Shown here: positions 44,784 to 52,991 of the stretch, piece by piece
Numbering within the stretch: position 1 is the first letter of the stretch
How the letters are laid out: each line of letters begins with the position of its first letter
Notes under the pieces: model-generated
The model's input: only the letters and a program-made list of their open reading frames with translations
Databases searched by the model: none
What the model was told of the DNA's origin: nothing
Assembly: GCF_035989885.1 (NCBI RefSeq)
Contig: NZ_CP108518.1
Span: 6,935,001 to 6,999,000 of the forward strand
DNA: 64,000 nt
From: Streptomyces sp. NBC_01232
GTDB taxonomy: Bacteria > Actinomycetota > Actinomycetes > Streptomycetales > Streptomycetaceae
Direction of reading: 5' to 3'
Position numbers and translations under genes: made by a program

Positions 44784-45544
44784 GCCCGGCTGGCGAGGGC
44801 GTTGCGCAGGCCGTGCCCGAACGCGTGGGCATGGCGGCGGGCGGCCAGCTCCAGCTCCTCGTACTGCTCGCCGCGGGTCATCTGACCGTCGTGCTTGCGG
44901 TACCGGTAGACGGGCAGCGGGAGCAGCACGCCGGGGCCCAGCGCGGTGACGCCGACGGCTGCCATGTAGTCCTCGCCCTGGACGAGTCCGCCCATGCCGC
45001 CCGCCGCGCGCACGAGGCGGGTGCGGGCCAGGATGGTCGTCGGCCCGACCGGGATGGTGTCCTGCGGCCGGGGCCAGTACGTCACCACGTCGCCGGCGGC
45101 GTGATAGCCGGGCGGGGCCGGGCATTCCCACAGGCGCCGGGAGCCGTCCGGCAGCCAGTCCTCGCTGTATCCGGCGACCCACCCGAGCTCGTCGGTGAAG
45201 GTCTCCAGACGTACGCCCAGGCTCCAGTCGGGGAAGACGTCATCGTCGTCGGCCCAGTTCACGAACTCGGTGCGCACCTCGTTCAGGCCGAGGTTGCGGG
45301 CGCAGGCGGCGCCGACCGGGCGAGGCAGGGCGAGGGTCCGGATCCGGGGGTCGGCGGTGATCGGGGCAGGCACGAGGGCGGGGTCGGCGCCGTCGAGGAC
45401 GAGGACTGCCTCCCAGGGCACGGTCTGCCGGGTGAGGCTGGCGTGCATCTCCTGCAGGTAGGGCAGGCGCTCGGGGCGGAGCTGGGTGGCGATGACGACG
45501 GTGATCTGCGGGGCGGACAGAGATTTCTCCGGAGTGCGGTCCAT
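44780..45544 (-). CDS. Family 2-like glycosyltransferase
   Basis: 254 residues from ATG 45544. It has a GT-A fold signature: ITVVIATQLRPERLPYLQEM at the N-terminus, AVLVLDGADP, RPVGAACARNLGLNEV, and the metal-binding acidic run NWADDDDVFPDW near residue 100. Then GEDYMAAVG and PVYRYRKHDGQMTRGEQYE follow in the acceptor part. It should transfer a sugar from a nucleotide donor to an unknown acceptor. Its place inside the transfer gene set is unusual; it might modify a transfer protein or the envelope. Confidence 0.82.
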   Translation of the reverse strand: MDRTPEKSLSAPQITVVIATQLRPERLPYLQEMHASLTRQTVPWEAVLVLDGADPALVPAPITADPRIRTLALPRPVGAACARNLGLNEVRTEFVNWADDDDVFPDWSLGVRLETFTDELGWVAGYSEDWLPDGSRRLWECPAPPGYHAAGDVVTYWPRPQDTIPVGPTTILARTRLVRAAGGMGGLVQGEDYMAAVGVTALGPGVLLPLPVYRYRKHDGQMTRGEQYEELELAARRHAHAFGHGLRNALASRA

Positions 45545-45555
45545 GGGCGGGGCGT

Positions 45556-46134
45556 TCAGCGGGTGATCCGCGGTCGGGCGGGTGCGGGTGCCGGGGTGAC
45601 CGGCTTCGTGATCTTCAGTGGGGCGGCGGGGGCCTGGATGGGCGCGGGCCGGTTCGAGTCCCACAGCGAGGGGGTGCCGGAGATCCGGGAGAGGGGGTCA
45701 GTGTCCCAGGACACAATGGGACCGCTGTCGTACCAGGTCAGGGCGATGACCTCGATGCCGTGGTCGTGCAGGACGTAGCCCCATTCCAGGCCCATGGCAT
45801 CGGCGTTGGCGTCGGTGACCGGGATCGGCTTCGCGGGGGTGCCGTCAACGTTGAAGACGTTGTCGAAGGGAGCGCTCGGGCCGCGGTCGCCGTGGGGGTC
45901 GAGGCGCTCCCGCACGTTGTCGGGGGCCCTGTCCAGGAGGTCCATGCCGAGGTCCTTCCAGTCGTGGGGGCCATCGATGAGGTGCCGGCGCAGAGCGTCG
46001 AGGTCACCGCCGAAGCGGTAGCGGGCGGCGCCGAGCAGGAGCGGGAGCTGGTTGTCGGGGTAGCCGTCGTAATGGCAGTAGATGCCCTCGTAGCCGGTAC
46101 CGGTGGGACGGGCGATGAAGCTGCGGGTGCTGAT
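45556..46134 (-). CDS. Hypothetical protein, apparent ATC start
   Basis: 192 residues. The reading STRSFIARPTGTGYEGIYC begins directly after GAAGGA plus six bases and an ATC codon at 46134; no ATG, GTG or TTG lies in frame between the upstream stop (46158) and this point. A CTG overlapping that stop (CTGA at 46161) is the only other option. Further on are GYPDNQLPLLLGAARYRFGG, LEWGYVLHDHGIEVIAL and a Pro-rich tail. The protein family is unknown, but relatives seem to start at the TRSFIARPTG segment. Confidence 0.65.
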   Translation of the reverse strand: MSTRSFIARPTGTGYEGIYCHYDGYPDNQLPLLLGAARYRFGGDLDALRRHLIDGPHDWKDLGMDLLDRAPDNVRERLDPHGDRGPSAPFDNVFNVDGTPAKPIPVTDANADAMGLEWGYVLHDHGIEVIALTWYDSGPIVSWDTDPLSRISGTPSLWDSNRPAPIQAPAAPLKITKPVTPAPAPARPRITR

Positions 46135-46157
46135 GGCGGTTTCCTTCGGGCAGGTGG

Positions 46158-46940
46158 TCAGCGGGCACGGGCGGCCGGGGCTGCGGGCAGAGCGGGTACA
46201 GGCCGGGCCACGGCCGGTGGGCGAGGCGGGAGCGCGGCGGCAGGAGTGGCGTGACGCAGGTTCACGCCGATCCCGTGCGCGGCGAGCCGGAGTGCGACGG
46301 CCTGGATCCGTACGGCGCGGCCAGCCTCGCCGTAGGAGGCGGGGAGGAGGAACGCGGCCTGGTGGGGCACGTACTGGAATCCGTGGACGTACAGCGCTTC
46401 CCTGGCTTCCTCCGGCACGTCCTTGTACGGCGTCCCGAGCGCCCCGTCCTCGTACCAGGTCAGGGTGAGGGTCTGGTCGACCTGCGGAGGGGCCTTGCGG
46501 TGCGGGGGTCCGGGCCGGTCGATGAGGCTGCGGCGTACCGCGTGACGAGCGATCTCGTAGCGGGGCAGCAGCCGTCGGGCGATGTGGGCGGCGGCCCGGA
46601 CGGAATCGTTGGGGACCGCGATGCCGTTGGGCTCCTCGACCCCTACGAAGTGGTGCGGCTTGACGTCGGGGCTGAGGGGGGCGACGACGAACTGGTGGGG
46701 CCGCAGCGGCCTGTCGTTGACCTAGAGGTGCTGGCCGTCCGGGCCGTGGAGTACGGCCTCGTGGCCCAGGACGTACTGGTGGACGATGTACTCGACGTGA
46801 CCGGTGTCCCAGAGACGTTCGATGGTGTCGAACTGGTCTTGGTAGGTGGGATGCCGCTGGTATTCGCTCGTCCACTGCCCGGGGAGACGGGCGGCGAGCG
46901 CGGCGGCGAAGAGGGACAGGTCGGTGCGTGCTGAGGGCAT
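46158..46940 (-). pseudogene. Paralogue of the 39518 gene interrupted by an in-frame TAG
   Basis: From ATG 46940 the frame reads LFAAALAARLPGQWTSEYQR and VLHGPDGQHL, meets TAG at 46724-46722, and continues in the same frame with VNDRPLRPHQFVVAPLSPD, VEEPNGIAVPNDSVRAAA, LLPRYEIARHAVRR and YVHGFQYVPHQAAFLLPA to the stop at 46158. The intact paralogue has GLYVTVHP at the equivalent place, so TAC (Tyr) changed to TAG. Either the protein is lost or the stop is read through. Total length would be 260 residues. Confidence 0.72.
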
Positions 46941-46971
46941 GGGTTCCCGGGTTGGTTGAACGTTTCTGCGG

Positions 46972-48465
46972 TCAATGCATGCGGGCGTCTGTGTCGAAAA
47001 GCTGCAGTTCAGCGGGGTGCAACTGGTGCTGAACCACGAAACTTCGACCCGCGACCTTCCACAGGCCACGGCCACGGGTGAGGTGGGAGAGCGCTCCGGA
47101 TTCGACGTTGGTCAGACCGAGGAGTCCGGCGGCGGCTGCGAGCTGGTCGGTCTCCTGGCGGTAGATCACGCGGGTGGAGCAGTCGGCCATCAGGCCTTCG
47201 GCCAGGGCCCGGCTCTGGCTGCCGGCGTCGCCTGCGGTGAGTAGGTCGGACAGCCGGTGGATCACCATCAGGTTCGCGATGCCCAGGCCGCGGCTCAGCT
47301 TCCATTGGGCCTGCATGCGCATCAGGAGTGCCGGGTGGCGCATCAGTCTCCACGCCTCGTCGTAGACCACCCATCTCCGGCCGCCGTACGGGTCGGTGAG
47401 GGCTGCCTCCATCCAGGCGGAGGCGCAGGTCATGGCGAGTACGAGGGCGGCGTCGTCGGTGCCGCCCAGGCGTGAGAGGTCGATGGACAGCATGGGCCGG
47501 TACGGGTCGAAGGCCGTGGTGGAGGGAGCGTCGAACATCCCGGCCAGGTCACCGAAGACCAGTCGGCGCATGGCGTGGGCGAGGTCGCGGGCTGCGTCTC
47601 CGAGGCGCCCGGCGAGAAGGCCGCCGGCCAGGTCGAGACCCGGCTCGTCGGCGAGGGCGTGGGCGACGTCGCCGAGCAGCGGGAGCCTGCCGGACGCGGC
47701 AGCCCGGGCGACGGCGGTGCCGAGCGCGACGTCTAGGACGGTGTGCTCCATCGGCAGCAGGTCGCGGCCGAGGACCGTACGCGCCAGGGAGCCGAGCAGC
47801 AGCAGGCGGCGCTTGCGTACCTCCCCCTCCCACTCCGCCCCCGGTACCGAGGGAGGCCGGGGCGGCGCGTCCAGCGGGTTCAGCCTGCCGGGGAGCCCGG
47901 GCCCGAGGGCGATGGACGCACCGCCCAAAGCGTGGGCGACGGCCGTCCATTCCCCCTTCGGGTCGCACGGCACGTACACCCGGTACCCGAAGGCGACGGA
48001 GCGCAGTGCCAGGCTCTTGGCGAGCGCGGACTTCCCCTGCCCGATCACACCGGCCAGCAGCACGTTGGGATTGGTGAAGCCCTCGACCTTTCCGTACAGC
48101 TCGAAGGGGTCGAACGTGAAACTGCCCTCCGCGTGGAGGTCTTTGCCGATGTAGATGCCGTCGGCGCCGAGTCCGCCTTCGGCGAGGAAGGGGTAGGCGG
48201 CGCTCGCGACGGCGGTGGTCATGCGGTGGGCGGGGAGCTTGAGGCGGCTGCCGCGGGCGGAGAAGGGGCCCGGCCGCCCTGCGGGTGGGTAGGCCGCCTC
48301 GGGGTAGACGGCCTCGGCGGGCTGCTGTTCGGAGCTGGGGCCGGCGGCGGCGCGGGCGCGGGCCTCGGCGCGGGCGGTCTGCTTGCGCAGGGCACGGCGC
48401 TGGGCCCGGCCGATGCCTTGTGGCGTGAACAGGGGGGTCGCGCTGGCTTCGCGGCGGTGGGACAA
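46972..48465 (-). CDS. VirB4/TraC-like T4SS ATPase (ATPase domain)
   Basis: 497 residues. Walker A GVIGQGKSALAKS lies near residues 139-151 after the docking segment DPFELYGKVEGFTNPNV. Walker B is RWVVYDEAWRLM near 370, followed by WKLSRGLGIANLMVIHRLSD and VIYRQETDQLAAAAGLLGL. These are marks of the T4SS motor ATPases. The first 80 residues are basic and Ala/Pro-rich. It should power pilus or DNA translocation with the SCO6880-like protein, which seems to supply the N-terminal half found in classical VirB4. Confidence 0.9.
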   Translation of the reverse strand: MSHRREASATPLFTPQGIGRAQRRALRKQTARAEARARAAAGPSSEQQPAEAVYPEAAYPPAGRPGPFSARGSRLKLPAHRMTTAVASAAYPFLAEGGLGADGIYIGKDLHAEGSFTFDPFELYGKVEGFTNPNVLLAGVIGQGKSALAKSLALRSVAFGYRVYVPCDPKGEWTAVAHALGGASIALGPGLPGRLNPLDAPPRPPSVPGAEWEGEVRKRRLLLLGSLARTVLGRDLLPMEHTVLDVALGTAVARAAASGRLPLLGDVAHALADEPGLDLAGGLLAGRLGDAARDLAHAMRRLVFGDLAGMFDAPSTTAFDPYRPMLSIDLSRLGGTDDAALVLAMTCASAWMEAALTDPYGGRRWVVYDEAWRLMRHPALLMRMQAQWKLSRGLGIANLMVIHRLSDLLTAGDAGSQSRALAEGLMADCSTRVIYRQETDQLAAAAGLLGLTNVESGALSHLTRGRGLWKVAGRSFVVQHQLHPAELQLFDTDARMH

Positions 48466-48490
48466 GAGGATGCTTCCGGGGTGGTGGCGG

Positions 48491-48913
48491 TCAGGACGCG
48501 AGGTCGGCGGGGGTGGCCTTGCGCCGCACTACGTGGGAAGCGGCGAGGTGCCGCTGGCAGATGGTCAGCACGGGCGGGCCGTCCGGGAGCCGCTCTGGGT
48601 GGCAGCCGGTGCCGTCAGACGCGGCGGGGAGCAGGTGGAAGGCGGCGTGGACGGCGTCGGCTGCCTGCCACAGGCGGGTGCGGGCCGTGGCCAGGTGACG
48701 TCCCGAGGCGGGTCGTTCGGGCCGGGTGTGCTCGGCGAGCTGCTCCAGGAGGCGGTGCAGGTCGGTGAGGTGGGCGTGGAGGGTGTCGAGGTGGTGTCGA
48801 TCGCTTGGCTGACCGGCACGGGTGGCGAGGAGGCGGGTGTGGTGGCGAAGGCCGGCGGTGGCCGCCCGGAGGTACGGGAGGGCGTCGCCGACGGGGTGTT
48901 CGTCAGGGGTCAA
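48491..48913 (-). CDS. Hypothetical helical protein in the T4SS block
   Basis: 140 residues from TTG 48913 (MTPDEHPVGDALPYLRAA), with GAGGAG four bases upstream. It is His/Arg-rich and helical: LDTLHAHLTDLHRLLEQLAE, LWQAADAVHAAFHLLPAA. A longer frame upstream is low-complexity. It lies between the SCO6880-like and VirB4-like genes. Function unknown. Confidence 0.6.
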   Translation of the reverse strand: MTPDEHPVGDALPYLRAATAGLRHHTRLLATRAGQPSDRHHLDTLHAHLTDLHRLLEQLAEHTRPERPASGRHLATARTRLWQAADAVHAAFHLLPAASDGTGCHPERLPDGPPVLTICQRHLAASHVVRRKATPADLAS

Positions 48914-48959
48914 GGGGCTCCTCGTGGAGGGGGACGCCGGGGGCGGCGGGCGGATGGGG

Positions 48960-50417
48960 CTAGAGGGTGTTGCGGGCGAGGGGGAGGGCGCAGGCGGTGA
49001 AGGCGTCGGTCTGCTGGAAGAGCAGGCGCCGCAGGTCGACCTGGGCACTGGCAGCGGCGGTCTCCAGCTGGGCGCAGGCGGCGTCCAGGGCCTGGTCGGT
49101 GTCCGCGGAGACGGTGAGCAGTCCGGTCAGGGCGACGTCGGCGTGTCCGGAGATCAGTTGCTTCTCGCGGGTCTTGACGTCGGCGTACTCGACGTTGTCG
49201 GCTTCGGACTCGACCTGGCCGCGGCGCCGGCGCTCGGAGGCGTCCGAGATGATCGCGGACTTGCGCCGCTGGACGTCCCGCAGGGCGGACTCGATGCCCT
49301 GCGGCGCGTATACAAGGGAGAAGCTGCGGCGGACGCCGGTGCTGAACATGATGCTGTGCAGGAAGCCCGAACTCGTCTCGGTCCTCGGCCAGTTCTCGAT
49401 CCAGTACGTCGCGTGCCGGGCGCTGTCGGTGATGACCCGGTCGGTCTCCTCAACCTGGGCGACAGGGCCGGCGGCGGCCGGATCGGCTTCGGCGCGGCCG
49501 GTGGAGGACCACTGCTCCAGCCGGGCGGTGGCGGCGGGGTCGTACGCGGTGCGCAGCACGGCGGCTATCTCGCGGGAGCCGAGCCAGCCGGTGACGGTGA
49601 GCCCGGCGCCGCGGGCGGCCTGGGCGACGGACGCGGTGGTCTGTGCCATGACGGTGAACGCGCCGTGGAGTCCTCCGCCTGCCTGGCCGATCAGGCGCTT
49701 GGCGGCCTTGAGGTCCAGGGCGATGGCCAGGTATGCCTCGTGGGGTGCGGCGGCGGGGCCGGCGGAGTCGACGAGCGCGGAGTAGATGTGTCCGGCCACG
49801 GGGGTCTGAGGGTTGCCGTGCTCGGTCCAGTGCCGGGCCAGGCTGTCGCCGGAGTCGGGCACGGTGCGTTCCAGGACTTGGACGGTGGCGACGTGCCCGG
49901 TGCGGGCGATGCCGGCGAGCGCCCTGCCCCAGGCGCTCACGTTGGCGTTCTGGGTTGCCGGATCGAGAAGTGCGAAGGCGCGGGAGCTGACCCGGGCGAC
50001 GGCGGTGAGGGTCTGGCGGTGGGGGTCGTGGATCGCGGAGGCGCCGGAGGCGGCGGTGGCCACGCGCAGGGAGGCGGTGGTGCCGGGCAGGTGCAGCAGT
50101 CCCTCGACCTGGGGGCGGGAGACGGGCCGGGCCCGCCACATGGTCTGACCGGTACGGCGGCGGTGGGCGTAGCGGGCCACCAGGGGCGCCCAGTCGATCA
50201 GGGACCGGCCTTCCCGGCGCACCCCGACCAGGACGGCGGTGGTGATCCAGACGGGGGCCAGTGCGACGGCGCCCATCAGGCCGACGGTCAGCACGGCCAC
50301 CAGCAGCAATGCCAGGGTCGAGGAGACGAGGACTAGCTGCGGGAGGGAGAGGCCCAGCAGGATCCCGCGCCGTGACCGGGTGGGGAATTTGACGGTGAGG
50401 GGGAGGACTTCGGACAA
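48960..50417 (-). CDS. SCO6880-family T4SS protein
   Basis: 485 residues. The N-terminus has two membrane helices (LLGLSLPQLVLVSSTLALLL and LTVGLMGAVALAPVWITTAV), like PrgI/VirB3. The large soluble domain has LRVATAASGASAIHDPHRQT, LARHWTEHGNPQTPVAGHIY and TRRSFSLVYAP-like segments, typical of the SCO6880 family in actinobacterial transfer systems. It plausibly corresponds to VirB3 fused with the N-terminal part of VirB4 and works with the ATPase at 46972. Confidence 0.85.
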   Translation of the reverse strand: MSEVLPLTVKFPTRSRRGILLGLSLPQLVLVSSTLALLLVAVLTVGLMGAVALAPVWITTAVLVGVRREGRSLIDWAPLVARYAHRRRTGQTMWRARPVSRPQVEGLLHLPGTTASLRVATAASGASAIHDPHRQTLTAVARVSSRAFALLDPATQNANVSAWGRALAGIARTGHVATVQVLERTVPDSGDSLARHWTEHGNPQTPVAGHIYSALVDSAGPAAAPHEAYLAIALDLKAAKRLIGQAGGGLHGAFTVMAQTTASVAQAARGAGLTVTGWLGSREIAAVLRTAYDPAATARLEQWSSTGRAEADPAAAGPVAQVEETDRVITDSARHATYWIENWPRTETSSGFLHSIMFSTGVRRSFSLVYAPQGIESALRDVQRRKSAIISDASERRRRGQVESEADNVEYADVKTREKQLISGHADVALTGLLTVSADTDQALDAACAQLETAAASAQVDLRRLLFQQTDAFTACALPLARNTL

Positions 50418-50491
50418 GGACGGTTCCCGGGGCGGGTCGGCCCGGGGCAGGGAGTGTGGTGGCCCTGCCCCGGGGTGGGCTGGCGGAGGGA

Positions 50492-51808
50492 CTACAGGCC
50501 GGTCGGCGAGCCGGTCTGGGAGGCGCTGTCACCGTTGGCCGGAGCGCCGTGGGCCGGAGGCATCGGATCGGCGGGCGCACTGGTGCTCCACCCGCTCTGC
50601 TGGGACCCGGGGCCGCTCCAGCTCGGCGGACCGTCTGCCTGGCCGGTGTCCTGGCCGCTTCCGGTCCGGGCCTGCGGGGGCGCGGCCTGCTCCATCAGGT
50701 CGTGGAAGCCCCCGCCGGAGCTGCCGCCGGAGTCGCCCTTGCCCATGTCCATGCCGCCGGTCGGGTTGGAGGCGATGTCGCCGGGGAAGCCCCCGCCGCT
50801 GCCCGCAGCCTCGGCGCCACCACCGGCAGCGCCGGCTCCGGCCGCCGCGCCGCCGGTGGCCGCCGCAGCAGCCTTGCGCGCCGCGTTCTCGGCGTGCTGA
50901 CGGGCAACCGTCGCGCCGGCGCCGCCGGCGCGGTGGAGGGACTCGCCGTCGGTTCCCTCAGCGGCCCAGTGCACGAACTTGAACGTCATCCACGGGCACA
51001 ACAGGATCATGAGCATGATGACCATGCCTGCGGCGACGTCCGCGAGGGCGGCGACGCCGTCCTTGGCTTCGGTCTTGCCCATGGCTGCGATGCCGAGCAC
51101 GAAGATGATCGTCATCAGCAGCTTGGAGACGACGAGGGTGGCGGTGGCCTCGATCCAGCCGCGGCGCCACCGTCGGGCGACTTCCCAGCCGCCGCCGGCT
51201 CCGGCGAAAATGGCCAAGGTGACGAGGATCAGGATGCCGACCTTGCGGACCATCATCACGCCCCAGAACAGGAACGCTCCGATCGCGCTGCCGAGGGCTG
51301 CGACGACTGCGACGAGCCAGCCCATTCCGGCGATGGAGCTGATCTGCTGGACCTTGACGATCCTGCGCACGGCGGAGGAGATGTTCGTACCGGAAGCCGC
51401 GAACAGCCCGTTGGACAGGGCGTCGACGACTTCGATGGCGACGGTGGTGAAGGCGATGGCGCAGAAGGCGAACAAGACGCCGGAGGCCGTTCCGGTCACC
51501 GCTTGGGCGAGGGCTTGGCCGTCGCGTTGGATCGCGGCTCTCACCAGCTGCGCGCAGAACGTCGCGACGAGCATCAGCAGGCCGATCGGCAGAATCGTCT
51601 CGTAGTTGTCGCGGAACCATCCCGCTCCGAGGTCGATGTTGGTGGTGCGGTCGATGGCCTTGGACGCGAGGTCCGCTGCTGCGGCGGCGACGTCACCGGC
51701 GCTTTCCGCCATCCACTTCCCGATCGCGCCGACGGGATCGGAGGCGAAGTCGATCACATCGCCGGCCTTGCAGAGGTAGCCGGCGACAGGCAGGTCACAA
51801 AAGCCCAC
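50492..51808 (-). CDS. VirB6/TrbL-like polytopic membrane protein
   Basis: 438 residues. After an amphipathic N-terminus, six or more helices are visible: LPIGLLMLVATFCAQLVRAA, ASGVLFAFCAIAFTTVAIEV, MGWLVAVVAALGSAIGAFLF, VGILILVTLAIFAGAG, LLMTIIFVLGIAAMG and MVIMLMILLCPWMTFKFVHW. A Gly/Pro/Ser-rich tail of about 130 residues follows. This is the layout of the T4SS channel component. It lies between the VirB8-like and SCO6880-like genes. Confidence 0.82.
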   Translation of the reverse strand: MGFCDLPVAGYLCKAGDVIDFASDPVGAIGKWMAESAGDVAAAAADLASKAIDRTTNIDLGAGWFRDNYETILPIGLLMLVATFCAQLVRAAIQRDGQALAQAVTGTASGVLFAFCAIAFTTVAIEVVDALSNGLFAASGTNISSAVRRIVKVQQISSIAGMGWLVAVVAALGSAIGAFLFWGVMMVRKVGILILVTLAIFAGAGGGWEVARRWRRGWIEATATLVVSKLLMTIIFVLGIAAMGKTEAKDGVAALADVAAGMVIMLMILLCPWMTFKFVHWAAEGTDGESLHRAGGAGATVARQHAENAARKAAAAATGGAAAGAGAAGGGAEAAGSGGGFPGDIASNPTGGMDMGKGDSGGSSGGGFHDLMEQAAPPQARTGSGQDTGQADGPPSWSGPGSQQSGWSTSAPADPMPPAHGAPANGDSASQTGSPTGL

Positions 51809-51841
51809 GTCGGGCGTCCTTTCGGGAGGTACAGGCGGTGG

Positions 51842-52522
51842 CTACGGGGCGACGCGCGGGGCTATGGCGACCAGGCGGCAGTCCTTGCCGGGTCGGCACT
51901 GGACGGCGAGGGTGATCTGCCGGTCTTCGGCACCGCCTCCGCCGCCGTTCCAGGCGAGCTGGGTTTTGCCGCGCACCGTGACGGCGTAGATGTACGCCTC
52001 GGTGATGGCTTGCGGGTTGTCGGCCAGGGCCTGCTTGAACGCGTACGGAAAGTGCGCCTCCGACGTGGTGGCGCTGGCGTGCTGGCCGTTGTCCTTCAGC
52101 CGTGACCACAGCACCGGGTCGGGGATCTGGGCCTGGACGGAGTCCCAGTCCGCGTATGCGGACTCGCCGGTCATCCAGCTGTGCATGCCGGCGAGCTGGG
52201 CGTCGCGGCTGGTAGTGCGGGCATCGAAAGTCCACAGCATCACCGCGCTCGCCCGGGCGAACGCGAGCGGATCGGAGATCGGCGGCGGCCCGGCGACCGC
52301 GGACCCCGCTGCGGGCGCTGTCGGTACGGGAGCGGAGGGGGCCTTCGGTGCACCGGTCGGGCTGGTCTGCTTGCCGGATGCCTCGGGGCTCTGGTGGCTC
52401 CCGGTCCACCAGGCGACGGCGCCGGCGAGGACCAGCAGCGCGGCCAGTACACCGGCGAAAAGCAGGACGCGCCGGGGTGGCTGCCAGCCCAGGCCGAGCA
52501 CGTCGAGGGAACGTTTCCTCAT
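51842..52522 (-). CDS. VirB8/TcpC-like transfer protein
   Basis: 226 residues from ATG 52522, overlapping the previous stop (ATGA). One N-terminal helix (VLLFAGVLAALLVLAGAVAW) is followed by a Pro/Ala linker and a soluble domain: DPLAFARASAVMLWTFDART, HSWMTGESAYADWDSV, YIYAVTVRGKTQL, EDRQITLAVQCRPG. Helix-linker-NTF2-like is the VirB8 plan. The assignment rests on layout and position rather than on a strict motif. Confidence 0.68.
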   Translation of the reverse strand: MRKRSLDVLGLGWQPPRRVLLFAGVLAALLVLAGAVAWWTGSHQSPEASGKQTSPTGAPKAPSAPVPTAPAAGSAVAGPPPISDPLAFARASAVMLWTFDARTTSRDAQLAGMHSWMTGESAYADWDSVQAQIPDPVLWSRLKDNGQHASATTSEAHFPYAFKQALADNPQAITEAYIYAVTVRGKTQLAWNGGGGGAEDRQITLAVQCRPGKDCRLVAIAPRVAP

Positions 52523-52878
52523 CGGACCTGCTGGCCGAGCGCGCTGAAGAACGCCACGATGCCGTTGGCCGCGCCCAGACCGAGGGCCGAGGCCGCGGCT
52601 ACGACCGCGCCCTTCTTGCCGTTGGCTTCGGCCTGGTGGCCGCCGGAGTGGTGGCCCCAGGCCCAGACGCCGAGGCTGACGGCCAGGGCGCCGACCACGG
52701 CCACGATCCCGAACAGGTTGATCGAGTTCACGACGGTGCGCAGGACGTCGAGGCCGGGCAGGCCGCCGCCCTTGGGTGAGACGCCCGGATCGTAGGCAAG
52801 CAGGGTGATGCGTTCGGACAGGGGTGGAGTGAGATTGGCGGGGGAGATGGTGGTGCGCTCCTTGCATGCGCAGGACAC
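52519..52878 (-). CDS. DUF6112-like small membrane protein
   Basis: 119 residues from GTG 52878. LAYDPGVSPKGGGLPGLDVL, VVNSINLFGIVAVVGALAV, WAWGHHSGGHQAEANGKKG and ALGLGAANGIVAFFSALG match the DUF6112 pattern of actinobacterial transfer loci: two membrane helices, small size. It may be the pilin-like VirB2 equivalent. The first 15 residues look unlike homologues; an AAGGAG site followed by an ATC at 52848 could mark a later start. Confidence 0.8.
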   Translation of the reverse strand: MSCACKERTTISPANLTPPLSERITLLAYDPGVSPKGGGLPGLDVLRTVVNSINLFGIVAVVGALAVSLGVWAWGHHSGGHQAEANGKKGAVVAAASALGLGAANGIVAFFSALGQQVR

Positions 52879-52991
52879 GACGGGCCCTGCCGGGAACAGG
52901 AAGAAAAAGGGGGGAGGGGGAAGGGGCGCTCTGCGGCGCGAAGGTGGTCCGGTCCGCCCGGTGCCTCAAGGGCTGGCCGGGCGGACCGGTG

